The notes: generated by a model from the letters alone, not told the origin. 64,000 nucleotides of DNA from Branchinecta lynchi (GCA_023053575.1 JAKZAP010000005.1:5394001-5458000), one strand, 5' to 3'; positions 1 to 12,390 are shown, numbered from the stretch's first letter. A program made the numbers and translations.

Positions 1-340
1 CATGATCGAATTCGCCTATCTCTACCAGTAAGCCCTCTCCTCTACCTGGTTTACTTATAAACATGTCGTGTGTGTTAATCATTAATCAGTGACTTTCATG
101 TGAAGATATGCGAAAGGACCCTGAAAAGGACAAGTATAAATTATAAAGAAGTGGAAGGATAGGAATAGTCAATTGAAAATTATGCCTGTGTTCTATTTAT
201 TTAAACTAGGATGCGACCAACTAGGGTCAAACAAATGATAGAATAATTAACAAACACTGCATACATATAAACTACAAAGAAAATAAAACAAAATTTCAGC
301 ACATCAACCTGGAGAGAACCCACAATAAAGTAGGGTACCC

Positions 341-620
341 CTAACTCAGCCGCGTATGGGAACTCGCAATCACCAGAAGGAGAGGATTCACAGCTCGCAG
401 AATTCGTGTCTGAAGTGATAGGGCAGATGCACGCCTCACTTCACCAAAAGATGGAAGACCTTCACCAACAAACATGCCTGAAGCACTACAATTCCAAGAG
501 AACCCATGCAACCACCTTAAAGAATTGTTGTATAGGACCCGGAAAGCACTCTCACGCTTCAGGGTAAGAGACAACAGTAAAAGTCGGCCTCACTAGAACC
601 TGGTCATGAGGTGGGTCCTC
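341..620 (-). pseudogene. LINE ORF2 C-terminal fragment
   Basis: The frame contains RVLYNNSLRWLHGF, then NCSASGMFV and GLPSFGEVRR followed by NPLL. This is the pattern at the extreme C-terminus of ORF2 of many CR1/Jockey-related non-LTR retrotransposons (YNN.LR.LLG...SAS.MFV....P.F..L.R). A related copy on the other strand at 9418 shares GMSVGEGLPSFGELRR. The reverse transcriptase itself is absent. Nothing recognisable is seen in 1-340. Confidence 0.65.
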
Positions 621-1043
621 GAGAGAAGTCATCGGGAGGCATTAGCGCTGAATGGAAACTTCGGGAATGTCCTATGCAGCCTAATGTCCCGAAAAAGAGC
701 GTACGAGTAAATCCACGGCCGGTGTTAGTGTGAAAACAATCTCAGTCACAGTCTCTTGGCGTGTAACATCCATGTCATGTTTCTTCGTGATTGTTTTAGA
801 CAACACTTCCCGTCGGCTTTATGTGTATCATTAAACTGAAACTCTTTGGTATTTTGATCTTTTGAACCTCATGTTAAGACTGTTAATTGAAGCTGTAATG
901 AAAAGAGACCTAATCACTATCCATTGTCTTCTGATGTATATCGGGCGGCCAGAGTATCTTCATGCTATTTACGACAGTAATAGAGGGCAGTGTTTTATCA
1001 TCAGCTAGGGGCTACCTATTGTTCAACGTCATTTTATTAATCC

Positions 1044-1657
1044 TTGAAACGTACTCCTGTGACATAACCACTACTGTTTGAGAATTTGCATAATATAGAG
1101 GTATTATCCTATGAACAGATACTTAACTTTGACCAGTGCAGTTTAAGAAAAACACAATACATGCTCTCAGAAGTATTCAGAGCTGTGAGCCATAAGCATT
1201 TTATGTTTAATCTCACATACTTTCTAATTTACTAAACCTGCAGCAAGTGGATGAAATGACTAATTTCAAGGTTAAGTAACTGCGTACCTTTCTTGTAACA
1301 CTGTGATTACAGTTCTACAATCGAATCCCACTATATGATATGATATAATATTGAAACGTACTCCTGTGACATAACCACTACTGTTTGAGAATTTGCATAA
1401 TATAGAGGTATTATTCTATGAACAGATACTTAACTTTGACCAGTGCAGTTTAAGAAAAACACAATACATGCTCTCAGAAGTATACAGAGCTGTGAGCCAT
1501 AAGCATTTTATGTTTAATCTCACATACTTTTTAATTTACTAAACCTGCAGCAAGTGGATGGAATGACTAATTTCAAGGTTAAGTAACTGCGTACCTTTCT
1601 TGTAACACTGTGATTACAGTTCTACAATCGAATCCCACTATATGATATGATATAATA
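1044..1657. repeat. Recent 307-bp tandem duplication
   Basis: Two head-to-tail units, 1044-1350 and 1351-1657, beginning TTGAAACGTACTCC and ending TGATATGATATAATA. I count four mismatches over 307 bp (about 98.7% identity). Neither unit holds an ORF of note. The end sequence resembles the tail of the LINE fragment just to the right, so the duplicated block may be partly retroelement-derived. Confidence 0.9.
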
Positions 1658-1659
1658 TT

Positions 1660-2015
1660 TATTGCAAAACAGCTCGAGGGCCACGGCAACACAAAGTCTC
1701 AAAAAAAAAAAAAAAAAAAAAAGGAACGAACAGACAGACCAAATTTTGAACCCCATTACATAAAAAAAAATAATAACTCAACAGTCCCTAAATGAAATTC
1801 TCACGATGCCTCGTTGCCAGCTTAGGAATCTTCCCAAACTCTAGATAACCGCAATGCAATCACTCTTCATCATTCTCACCATCCATTCCTCATAATACAC
1901 TCGTAAACCAAAAATGTCATGCCTCATCTCATCCAACTCGCAATACGTACACATCAGATGGACTGCATCTTCATTCAAATCTCCACACATAGGGCAGAAG
2001 TAAGGACCAGACGGA
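1660..2015 (-). pseudogene. LINE 3' end: CCHC zinc knuckle plus 3' UTR
   Basis: On the minus strand the frame reads FCPMCGDLNEDAVHLMC followed by TYCELDEMR, the Cys-Cys-His-Cys knuckle that closes ORF2 in several non-LTR retrotransposon clades. It runs into a stop, a T-rich stretch (A22 on the plus strand at 1700-1721), then AATAAA and a TATCA-type microsatellite. This is a 5'-truncated, decayed copy. Confidence 0.6.
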
Positions 2016-2061
2016 TGCTACGACTTGACGGACGCTAGCGGTACCATTCTTTACGGAAATT

Positions 2062-3005
2062 CTATTAGTTGCGTTTTTACAGAAACCCGGTATCTGGTAC
2101 GGTCAAAAGGCGTTTTGCAGTTATCGTGGTATCTCGCCAGATACCGTGATATCTGATATTCAGATACACGGTCCGACCGTGGTAACCGATCGGGGTATCT
2201 GAAAATTCATCTCACTTTCATCATCACCAACAATAGGGGATCGACTAAAACCAGGAAGGGAAGGGAACGCGAGAAAAGCAGGAAGGCTGACTAAAACCAG
2301 GAAGGGCATACTAAAACCAGGAAGGGCATCCTAAAACCAGGAAGGCTGTCGCCAGAATTCACAGCACTGTTCCCTTCCTCTATTTAGTATTATTTCAGGG
2401 GTTGGAAACTTCTCAAATTGAAAGTTCACCATCCCTTCCTCGTTTTAGTATGCCCTTCCTGGTTAGTAGCCTACCGTCAGAACGAGAAATGAAAAGGTGA
2501 ATTACAATTTTTATAGTTGCCGACCCCTCACTGAACTTAATGCCTACCAATGTCAAGATGCTAAGCGAGGAAGGGATGGTGAACTTTGACTTTGAGAAGT
2601 TGTCGACTCCTCAGATAATACTAAATAGAGGAAGGGAACAGTGCTGCGAATTCTGGCGACTGCCTTCCTGGTTTTAGGATGCCCTTCCTCGTTTTAGTAC
2701 ACCCTTCCTGGTTTTAGTATGCCTTCCTGCTTTTCTCGCATTCCCTTCCCTTCCTGGTTTTAGTCGATCCTTAAAGAACAATAGAGCCTAGGATTTTGTC
2801 AAATTGGTTGGAAAGAAGTTTGGCACTTAGTGACGTGAATGGATATCAGTTTTTCTCATGGGACGACTTCTAAACTCGCAATTTCAGCATTGTCGTTTTT
2901 GCAGAGCAACCGTAGTATCAGATACCACGGTAACAGCAAAAACGACTAATTACAGATCCAGTTACCATGGTAACAGATACCATGGTATCTGCAAAAACGG
3001 AACTA
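2062..3005. mobile_element. Family F palindromic element, copy F1 (split by E1)
   Basis: The ends carry CGTTTTTGCAG/CTGCAAAAACG-type sequences and the interior has many inverted motifs such as ATACCATGGTAT and TTACCATGGTAA. The same arrangement occurs in reverse orientation at 37899-38275. Copy F1 is interrupted by a family E element (2237-2770). No coding capacity is seen. It is probably a foldback, non-autonomous DNA transposon; superfamily not assigned. Confidence 0.7.
2237..2770. mobile_element. Family E long palindrome (Mutator-like?), copy E1
   Basis: It begins GGGATCGACTAAAACCAGG and ends with the inverted TTTTAGTCGATCC, and nearly its whole length folds back on itself. The left flank is CAACAATAG; GAACAATAG occurs six bases after the right end, an 8-of-9 match consistent with a target duplication. 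It sits inside family F copy F1. Non-coding. Confidence 0.75.
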
Positions 3006-3694
3006 TTACCAAGTTCCTGCAGTTATAGGAGTTTAGCCCACCAATCAGGCTTCAAAAGGTGGGGGAAGAATGTAACAGGTAACCAGTTCAAGATTGACAG
3101 AGATTCCTTTCGACGATGAAATATCGGAATCCATCGTTTGGCGTTTGACGAGTCCAGTAGTAAACGGGCGCATAAATGTCCCCGATCTGGAAGTCTCCTC
3201 GCCCTGTCGAAACTATAATTAAGTTATCATCTTTTTACCTTCGGCGATATGTCCAACGACTATAATCTTAGAAATTAGGCACTGAAAATTAGGGTCGTTC
3301 CGAAGGCGGCTCTGTAGCCATCAAGAAGTAAGCGCGGACAACGTTGCGCCGTTCCCATACTTGATTCCTGGTGGGCGGAAGCATGCGATCTCGCTTCAGT
3401 AAAAATGTCGTTCTGCTACCAAATTACGGGGCTGGAAGGATTGTGGCCAGTTAGTGTGCTTCTTCCAAAGTCAGATCATAGATTGCAGATTTGGTACTCC
3501 TCTCATCTTTCTGTTGTGGTTTTATTCCATCGTGTCTAAATTTGGGATCCGGCATGCCAGAAAAAATGATGCAGTCACCTTCGTTTCTTATTTTTTAACG
3601 CTAAGATTTATGTGATATATTCATGAAAATCATATTAAAAATATGGGATGTCCATATGAAATACATTCAAGGAGTATTATTGTCTTTCAGCTCA
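3006..3694. other. No recognised feature
   Basis: Unique-looking sequence without a convincing ORF or repeat. Confidence 0.5.
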
Positions 3695-3696
3695 GT

Positions 3697-3857
3697 ACAC
3701 TGTAAAAAAAAGTCTTGCAATATTTGCTACTGAGATTAATCTTATCTTTATTGAGATAAGATTACCCCTAATTCGGATTAATCTTATCCCAAAAGAGATA
3801 AGATTAATCCCAGTATCAAATTCTGCATCCTTATTCGGAGAAACTTTTTACAGTGTA
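3697..3857. mobile_element. Small MITE with CACTGTAAAAA ends and TA flanks
   Basis: A ~160-bp sequence with inverted ends CACTGTAAAAA/TTTTTACAGTG flanked by TA on both sides. It contains repeated forward and reverse copies of GAGATAAGATTA, so it is hairpin-rich. TA duplication suggests the Tc1/mariner superfamily. A decayed relative ends at about 48697 (TTTTACAGTGTAC). Confidence 0.65.
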
Positions 3858-5789
3858 CTTATAATTACAGTTCACCTGAGGAAGGGAAGGGAAGGGTTCG
3901 AGGTGGGAAGTAATCGAAGGAAAAGAAAAAGAATATACAAAGTTTTGAGAAAGGTCGGGAGGGGGGATACTAGTAAGAAAGCCCCGATAGCTATTTGTTG
4001 ATTTTCTGATGCATTATGGAAAGTTACACTTCTTGGAGTCGGGTTAATTTCGAATTGGCGATGATGGTACAAATTCTGCTCTTCGTTCCCTTCCTGACCG
4101 GATCAGGAGGTATTTGGTGATTATTCATGTACTATCGTGCGACATGAGGGTGAAGTAAAGTAAATTATGAACCTTGTTTGAGATAGCTTACGGCTCCGAT
4201 CAAATACAAGCCATAGGGTAGTAATGCTGACTTTTCGGCTAACCGCTCAGACCGTCCAATTAAAGGGCAAAGTTTACTGGAAAGGTCCAACCATAATGTG
4301 CAGGAAGTCAAAGTCAGCAGCTGATGCGCACCAATCATGATTGATGAAGAAAGTCAACGAATAAATCACGAAATTTGTCCATCGGTAGGAGAGGATGTGT
4401 TTTTTTCTGATCTGGATCAGAGTTCAGCTCAAATCATGCTCAACCTCATCCGGCACCGAAGAAAGCATGGGGCGTTGTGGGAAAAGTAGTCACTAAATCT
4501 AACCAACATTTACTTTACAGCCAACTCTTTCATATCCGGACAAAGCATCAGTGCAGCGTCGTCACAACATCAGTGCAGCGCTATCACCAGTGCAGCTCAT
4601 GCACATGCAGTAGACGCTGTACTCGCAAAGCTCTTCCGACATAAATGGTTCGGAGTTAGTCAATGATCCCATGGGTTCAGTGATCAGTGCCGACGGGCAA
4701 TTCTAAAAGTCTAATGATCATCTGATTAAGGCTTGTCCGATTAATAGTCTCGGAGGCTGATTGATACCTGTACGAAATTTGTCTATTTAGGATAGCGTAT
4801 CTGTTAACACAATAATAGCCTATTCCATGTCACAGACTTTATAAACAAATCTGTTGATTGCCTAAGAGCCGAAAGGGCTAAGCGGCATTTCAACAATCTG
4901 TAGAGAGAAACTTAAAGAACATCTATAACTAAAATATTACCAAAATAAACGCGAAGCAAAGTTGTATATTACGGTCTTTACATGAATTTTGTTGCTGTGC
5001 TTTGGGTTAGCCTTCACTGTTTGACGTTTTAGCAATGGTACATAGATTGTGTCAAGGCCTCAAAGTTTTTATGCTCAACAGGCATAAAGTTGAACACCAT
5101 TTTTGTAAGATTTTTTATCTGTCTTTCGCTTTGTCTTGTTTGTTATTTCTCTGTGTATGGGTGGCCCTATATGGTCGTTTTCATTATCGTGATTTCTCAT
5201 TATGCCAATTATCCCGTTATGTTCAATTATGTTTTATATACATTGAACTCAGATGAATAATAAGATAATAAATTATAAATGTGTGTCATTTTACTGTCTT
5301 AATTGACAACCAAGAACTTTTTATCCTGAAGAATCGTCGGTGAAGGGGTTGACTTTATTCACAGCATACTTGTATGAGTTAATGATATACCATAGATATT
5401 CCTCAGGACAAGATGACTGCGACTCGTAGGATTAAACGAGCCCAACTTGGGTAAAATTTATCCTTGTTATTCCCACTAATCGGAGCTCTGGCGTAAGGAG
5501 GGCTCGTTTGAGATACACGTGACAACCTTTCGGCGGGTAGCACGACGGCATCACTTCTTCTTTAATTTTGGTAAAAAAAAAAGTTTAAAAAAATATGCAA
5601 GTTGTATTAAAAGTGGAAGGATACTGTTTGGAAAGATGAATCAGTTCTTCACTTTCAAATTCAGACTAAAGGTTAGTTATAGTTTAACTAATACAACAGG
5701 GTCTGCAGTATTCTAACTACAAACTGTTTTAGTCGGCTCAAGCGTAGCGTGGTTTTTTGAATTTTTCCCTTTCTGTACATTTATATATA
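3858..5789. other. No recognised gene or mobile element
   Basis: Small open frames of 65-75 codons here have no recognisable domain. At 4540-4620 the string ATCAGTGCAGCG recurs imperfectly three times. Otherwise nothing was identified. Confidence 0.5.
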
Positions 5790-5797
5790 CCTATAGC

Positions 5798-5995
5798 CAG
5801 GCACGTATCCAGGATTTTTTTTATGGGGGGGGGGGTTGTCTTTCGGGGGGATTTAGCCTGCGGCTCGGACAAAAAAGTACAGAAAAGACATAGATCAGAG
5901 GGAAAAGCCTATCAAAATGATTATTTGTTGTGTGTTTAGGGGGGGGGCTAGGGGGTTCAACCCCTTAACCCCCCACCCCTCCGGATACGGCCTTG
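5798..5995. mobile_element. Family G hAT-type MITE, copy G1
   Basis: A 198-bp element with ends CAGGCACGTATCC/GGATACGGCCTTG, rich in long G and C runs. It is flanked by CCTATAGC and CATATAGC, a 7-of-8 target duplication. Its interior (GGACAAAAAAGTACAGAAAAG) is shared with copies at 13849 and 57123. Eight-base duplications and CAGG ends fit the hAT superfamily. Confidence 0.85.
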
Positions 5996-6003
5996 CATAT
6001 AGC

Positions 6004-6890
6004 CTACCCAATAAACCTATAAGCGCCGAGGAAAACCCGCAAAAATTTGCAGGTGAAAACCTGGAAATGAACAAAGAGAGGAACGGTAGGTTCCTCTGGT
6101 TCCTCCAACGGTAGGTCCCTTCGAAGCAAAGAAAAATCGTTCGTACGTATTTCACTCGTTTGTAACAAGCGTGGAACCCCTGCAGTTGCTATCCAAGGCT
6201 AATAGTATAGGTGCTTGAAACTGCCAACTACATAAATACCAACACACTCGCGTAGACTGTGCTGTCAGATGTACCCTGGTACAAGACTACCGAGCAAACT
6301 TCGAGATAAAAAAAAGAGCAAAAAGACATTGCATAGAAAGATTTATAGATAATAATTATCAGAGTACTTACAATATTTCACCGTATGAAGTGGTGCTATC
6401 CCTTCCGAATCAAGAACTGATTACACTTGGTGTTCCGCCTCAAATGTGTTAGGCATGAAGATAACGAGTGGTAATAGTCTATTCAGATCAAACTAGGATT
6501 GGCGTACTCCAGTTTTGCACATCATTGTCAGAATACGAAATTAGAATTCCCCTTTATGGAGCGAAGATACCATGTCAGAAAAACTCTTTAGCTCCAAAAA
6601 CATTAATCACTCGTTGACGCTTGATAGTCAGTCTCAACGGCGCGAGATCCACTCAACACATCTCAAACCCACGGGAAGTTTTTTCTTGATGCATATCACT
6701 GATTAATTGATCTTCATTTTACTGCTGAACTCCTGGAACGATAAGCACATTGAAAGCCCTTATGACATGCAAAGTAACAATGGCACCTCCGTCGGCTCAA
6801 GATGATTGAAGACATGCTGGTGATTAGCGCAAGTAGTTTGTCCCACCAGAGAGGTAGGTCTGCCGTTTCTGCATTATATCGCAGAGGAAC
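6004..6890. other. No recognised feature
   Basis: AT-rich sequence without a supportable ORF, repeat or RNA gene. Confidence 0.5.
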
Positions 6891-6891
6891 T

Positions 6892-7150
6892 AATTTAGGC
6901 CTACTATATCTGAAGTAGATATTTTCTAAGTAATTGCTCTGGAAGCCAGAGAAACAGTTGCAAAATTTAATTCCTCGTCTCCCAACATTTCATAGTTTTG
7001 TATCCTAGTTTAGGCCTACTATATCTATATTGTCTAAGAAATTGCTCTGGAAAAGGGTCGGGTTAAATACAAAAGTGGTAAAATAGCCAGGGAAGCAGTT
7101 GCAAAATTCAACTCCTCGCATCCCAACATTTCATAGTTTTGCATACTCTC
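6892..7150. repeat. Diverged tandem duplication (~115-140 bp units)
   Basis: Two direct units start with TTTAGGCCTACTATATCT (about 6892 and 7009) and share TTGCTCTGGAA, CAGTTGCAAAATT and CCCAACATTTCATAGTTTTG. The second unit carries an extra ~25 bp. It is older than the 307-bp and 266-bp duplications, judging by divergence. Confidence 0.75.
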
Positions 7151-7159
7151 TATGACACT

Positions 7160-8111
7160 GGGCTATAGTCGTTGGTTATAATAAGTAAGAGTTATTCCGA
7201 CGATATTTCAGCCCTTCTTAGCAAGGGTCCTAGACCGGATGAATGCTTATTAGGCGCTGGATTCTGCTGCCATTGCTATAGTTTCGTACTACCAAACTAC
7301 TTTGATTGTCAATTAAATACAAGAAAACAAAGGGGAGGTCGTCCTTGTGGAGCCTCGGCACATACCAGTACGTAACACAGAGGCACGAGACTCTCCGCCT
7401 TCCCTTCCCAAATCCTACCACTCCACGGACCTCCAACTAAGTCCATAGCGATCTACTTACACTGAAACGTGGTCTGGAAGCTTCAGCGGTCCATCCTGTG
7501 CTGCTTCTGAACACCGATGATAACTGCTGATATGCTTCTTCCGCGAATACTGTCATTAATACTGAACTGATCAATCAAAAAAAATTGCGGAACTTACGGT
7601 CTCTGCGAACTTCCTTTTGTCCTCCTAGCTCACTTGTTGATTGTGAACTAGCTATGACTCTATAGTAGCTCTACTTTGATCTAATTTTGTCACGGATGCA
7701 TCGTTCTGATTGCTGAGTGGCTGAGCTTACCGCGTGAAGCTACCACACCCTTTGGGCTGTGGCCATCCTTTAGTATTTTAGGTTCACTTTCTATGAGTCT
7801 TCTTAATTATCGACAATGAGAGTTTTCATGGCTCATTCAGTCAGCTCATCTGGCCATTGAAGATGCAGTCTTAATATTTTGTTTTTATTCGTTACCCATG
7901 GCTGGGCAACTCTAGTCAGAAACGACCTTTTTCGGATGATCTAGCAAACTGATGTCTGACGAGATGAATTTATGTGAAGGGTACTGTGAAAATTTGGCTA
8001 TTTTTCACTTTTATACTTCATTAGGCAAGGTATTCAGCACAGAAATAGACTGTTCTAGTTCAAGGTCTATGTAGCTGAGAAGAGTCTCGATACATTCATA
8101 TTTAAAGCTTG
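7160..8111. other. No recognised feature
   Basis: Short frames of about 67 codons on both strands at 7172-7436 have no recognisable domain. Confidence 0.45.
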
Positions 8112-8494
8112 CACTGTCAGAAGTTTCATAACAGATAGCATAAAACACTTTCAAGAATAACACCTTTTAACTTAGAAATTAAGTGTTATGACCAATTAAG
8201 TTTACACTATTTCATGCCAAGATCTCCAACAACACCTTCAATTGGTAAAAATACTAACGGGAAGGAAAGAAACATAACAGATAACATCCCAAAGTGTTAT
8301 CCGTTGAAACCGCGCATCCTTCTGTTGTCGTTATGTGGCTTCTGACAGTGTAGTATTTTTACCTATTGAAGGTATTGTTGGAGATCTAGGCACGAAGTAG
8401 TATAACTTAATTGGTCATAACACTTTATTTCTAAGTGAAAAGCTGTTATTCTTGAAAGTGTTATGCACAATCTGTTATGAAACTTCTGACAGTG
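8112..8494. mobile_element. Family D foldback element, copy D1
   Basis: A 383-bp element that folds into a long hairpin. The left arm starts CACTGTCAGAAGTTTCATAA and the right arm ends with its inverse; CCAACAACACCTTCAATTGG pairs with a matching block in the other arm. A second copy at 51460 lacks the right terminus. No convincing target duplication was seen. CACTG-type ends occur in CACTA and Chapaev elements, but the superfamily is unproven. Confidence 0.75.
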
Positions 8495-9410
8495 TGGTTC
8501 CCCTAGTCCCGACCCGACATCTTGCGGCAGGATCCTGAAAACTGCTTCACGAACAGCATTGAACCTATCCGAATCTCCACCGGACTCCAAATGAGCCAGC
8601 TTGAGGTACTTATCCCAAAATGCAAATGTTATGTCATTGCAGTTATTGCCAATAATAGTGATTAAGAACAATTTAAGTTTCTCAGTTAACAGTGGGCAAA
8701 TAAATAAATAAAACATATTCGCAATCACTTTACATGGTAAAACCAGAGCAATGAGCTGTTTTGGCACTTGCCACGGGAAGAATGTAGAAGAAGTAAATGA
8801 AGACGCCACAACATTCCCCGCCCCCAACCATCGCCGGATGCAGTTCGAACCTTAAAATAGAAAATCTCTCGTACCACCCATCACGTTTCGCTGTAGTCCG
8901 ATCGCCTATTCGAACTAGAAAGTGTATTTACAGGAAATGTCCGAAACGCCCTTCAGCTCCCCGTACCGAGACTTTAGTTCGGCCCGAACCTAAAAATATC
9001 ACGTCTAGGTCAAATGACCTTTTCCCCCTCCAGCTCCGTCCTCCCACCGTGTACAAACGCGGTTATGCACAAGGCATTTGCTCATATTTGCTCTCAAGTT
9101 CGCCTGCAACCTCGCTCACCGAAGAGAGATTCGACCCGGCCTCAAAATAACATATCTATTATGATCTAATAATATGTTCTGCATTGTGAACTGCAACCCA
9201 AAATGTTGACTGTTGTCAATCTAACAGCGTCGTCTTGCAAGTGTCGTCTAGTTGTGATTCTTCAGTTAAAACTTTCCTTTTCAGGGCTTACTGTACTCCA
9301 CTGTATTATTTGTCACTAACCCAATCTACATCTGCGAAAATGCGAGAATACTTTTCGGGTTCTTTATAACAATATATTCCGGTGGCTACATGGTCTACCT
9401 TGAAACTGTA
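8495..9410. other. No recognised gene; 117-codon frame of unknown status
   Basis: The plus-strand frame 8797-9150 is basic and proline/serine-rich with no known domain. It contains the palindromic AGGTCAAATGACCT at 9007-9020, two half-sites of nuclear-receptor type with spacing 2, which may be chance. Confidence 0.3.
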
Positions 9411-9722
9411 GTGCTTCCGGGATGTCTGTGGGTGAGGGTCTTCCTTCTTTTGGGGAACTGAGGCGTCGGTCTATCTTCTCTCTTCAGACCCGGATCCTTC
9501 GGTCTAGCAATCCACTCCTTGTGATTCTCTCGGGCCCAAACATGCGGCTATCGTTACCTGTGTGGATGGCATGAAACCTTGAGCTGTATATACAGCATTG
9601 GATGTTGGGTAGATTATTTTTTTTTATATTTTTGCCCACCCCCATTGTTAGTTGTTAGTATTTATTATTAGTTGTTAGTATGGCCCAAGCTGGCCGTTTT
9701 AATAGATTAAATAAATAAATAA
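9411..9722 (+). pseudogene. LINE 3' end with ATTAAATAAATAAATAAA tail
   Basis: The coding remnant reads GMSVGEGLPSFGELRRRSIF, then NPLLVILSGP, matching the minus-strand fragment at 341. After a stop comes a T-rich 3' UTR, twin TTAGTTGTTAGTAT motifs, and CCAAGCTGGCCGTTTTAATA running into an (AAAT)n tail. This is a typical 5'-truncated non-LTR retrotransposon. Confidence 0.7.
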
Positions 9723-9733
9723 AAGTAGCACAA

Positions 9734-10552
9734 ATATCAAGACCAAAGGTTTCGATGGGATCCGAAAAATTTAATATTTTTTTCATTCATTCATTCATTT
9801 ATTCATACTACAGAAACTACGTAACATAAATACATGGCAAGAAACAAGATCCCCTGAAGACTATCTTGTTGTGGATTAGATCCAGACAATTGGGCTTGTA
9901 GATCACGTCTTCGCCAGACTTCTAAAACATTTTTACTGTTCAAATTTAGAAAAAGTTTAAGGCCACTTGTTATCATCTGAGAAGACTAAGTTCAGATATG
10001 GATTCAGCATGTGTGTTTGATGTACTCTATGACCTACATCGTATCTACTTTGACGAAAATGATCAAAACTTCCTGCTTTACTTCTGCCGAATTGCCGGTT
10101 TCGGCGGGATTCCAGGCGAACCACTTGTCCGGCAAAAAACAGAAGCTCAAATACGAATTCGAATTCTCCTTACCCCTAAATCGACCCTCTAATTAACTTC
10201 AGATAAAACTTTTACTTTTACAAACCTTCCGGTTTCAGCCGGATTCTGGGCAAACTACAGGTCAGGCGAGAAAATGATTCTTCTACACGGATTTAGCATG
10301 TCTTCTTACCCTAAATCGATCATGTAATCAAATTCAAACAAAACTTTTACTTTTTACAAATTTTCTGGTTTTGGCCAATTTCCGGGCGAACACTTGTCTG
10401 GTGAGAAAATTATTTTAATATTCTGATCCAAAGGATCCTCGCACCAACTTTGAACAAAATATCTCAGTCCCTTCGAGAGTTATCATAGACGGACGAACGG
10501 ACAACTTTACGAAGTCATAGGTATCCCGTCACTTACTTTTTGGGACCCCAAA
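9734..10552 (+). mobile_element. Family A element, copy A1
   Basis: It starts AAGACCAAAGGTTTCGATGG and ends near ACTTTTTGGGACCCCAAAAA. It has three internal monomers, recognisable by GGGCGAACCACTTGTCCGG-like cores near 10100, 10228 and 10370. A (CATT)n-containing stretch at 9780-9850 interrupts the left end. Confidence 0.8.
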
Positions 10553-10559
10553 AACAAAA

Positions 10560-12390
10560 AAGAAGACCACCTTTTAAAATTGTCGTTGGGTTGTCGAATT
10601 TTGAAATCCGCATATGAACTCCTCAGAATTATCTGCACGGGCATTGCCCTGTAAATGATTTTCAGTTTTCTGTATACCTGGACGCCATACCTTACTTTCG
10701 GCTGTTCGTTATTGCTGAGCTAATGAATCTGAATCAGAAAGCCAGCTTCGGCCATTTAATTTTAGCACTCCTCGGCAATAGTAATATTTCAACCAGGACC
10801 AGTTTTGGAACCGGAAATCCGATACCAAGCTCGAATATCTGGTTCGCGTCCTCCTCACTTCCAAAAATAAACCAACTGTTCAACACGCGATATAGTAGTT
10901 GTAGACATAACATAGCTCTTTAAAAGGGAGGAGGCAATTAATACAAATAGTAAGAAAACGCAGAGGGAGCTTGTCTTCCATTGTTCTACGATTAATATGT
11001 AATTTCAAACCCCAAACAAATATAACACAATTCCGTATTAAAGTTCGTATTAAATTTGGACATAGCTAGTCCTACCTAATCCAGTCTTCAACTTTTGCTT
11101 TACGCAAACGTACATATATGTAATGTGTTTGTGTATATGGCCTTCGGTTTTTTTTCTGAATACACACTATTATTATCCTCTCCTATGGGTTGTCGTCGGA
11201 CCCAGCTAAGATTTCAGCCATGAAACATTCGTATCCTACATAGCACCCAAATCTGAGAACTATAGAAATTAAAATTGAGGAGGCATCGAAATCATTCACA
11301 CGTTAATATTACAAAAAATAATATTGCTACTATTGCATTGCTAGTCATTCAGTGAGGATTCGCTTAGCTCATGGAACGAAATTAAGAATCCCGGCATCAC
11401 CGAAACAAATCCAAATGATTAGCAAAAGGGTTTAGCCAATAGCAGCCTGACGACAGTGGATGTATGTGCGTTTTCTTTCAGTAATTACAACATTTCTTGG
11501 AAGGAAAATGATGCTGGTATACAGACAGGAAAGAGGAACAGCATATTTTGAGACCCTATTTAAGAAATAGCTACAATTCTTTACTTAAAGATTCATTCCT
11601 TTTATGCCAAATAAATAAGGCTACATAATTAGTGTACTCGCAAAACGCAAATAAAAAAGCTTACCCTCTAGTCATGTAGAAATTAAGAATAAGAAAAAGG
11701 TCACATAAGGTGCTGCGTATAGAGGAGACTCATTAGCGTTGTGTTTTGTAACAGCGGAAATAGCGAGAAAGAATTAACTAGACGAATATACAAAAGGCTG
11801 TGTAACGAGGCGTTAATGCAACCTTTTGTGACGTGTGGATTACCAGTTTAAGATGCTAGTTCAAAGGGCTAGCTCAGATGCTATAGTTCAAACCCAGGGC
11901 TCGGTACATCTATGGATCATCTAGTGGTGCGATTCGGAAATTACACTGATGGGTAGCACCATGTCATAGCACCTCTCAACAGAACAAGCAAAGGGAAAGA
12001 AAATATTTAGTTGGTTTGTCAATAAAATCAAAACCCAATATTTGGCAGTGTCTATTTCTACCAGTAAATTATCATGAGGTTGTTATGATATTTCTATAGA
12101 ACATCCGTCCCATTATCAAGAAGAACACGTTGTGTCCGGTGGGTCAGTTAATACTATAGCACTAATTAATCAGCTGGCGCGAGAGAGGGGGGAATTGCCA
12201 AAAAAGATTGAAATAGTTCTTCAACCCAAGCTGACTCGATTAATCGAGCTACAAAAAGAACAGCCGTGCCAAAAATTCTAAGAAGTAATTTATAGTCACT
12301 AGAAACTCCATCTTTTTATGGCAGGCTAATTTCATTCAGAAGCATGAAGATGACCCTTTCCAAGAAGGGCCGAAACATCGATAAAGAATA
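10560..12390. other. No recognised gene; possible retroelement tail near 12340
   Basis: Mostly anonymous AT-rich DNA. At 12345-12375 GACCCTTTCCAAGAAGGGCC, followed by GAAACATCG, resembles a sequence at 20885-20915 (GACCCTTGCCAAGAAGGGCC). It is a dispersed repeat of unknown class, possibly the 3' region of a retroelement. Confidence 0.4.

Noticed and set aside
8363..8827. 154-codon minus-strand frame
   Set aside because: Its C-terminal part lies in foldback element D1 and no domain is recognisable; length is explained by chance in a palindromic region.
9007..9020. AGGTCAAATGACCT as an ecdysone-response-like site
   Set aside because: A single inverted repeat with two-base spacing, far from the only gene, expected by chance in sequence of this length.
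11866..11905. tRNA-like string GGGCTAGCTCAGATG with GTTCAAACCC
   Set aside because: The A-box and B-box look-alikes are only about 20 bp apart, too close for a tRNA or SINE head.
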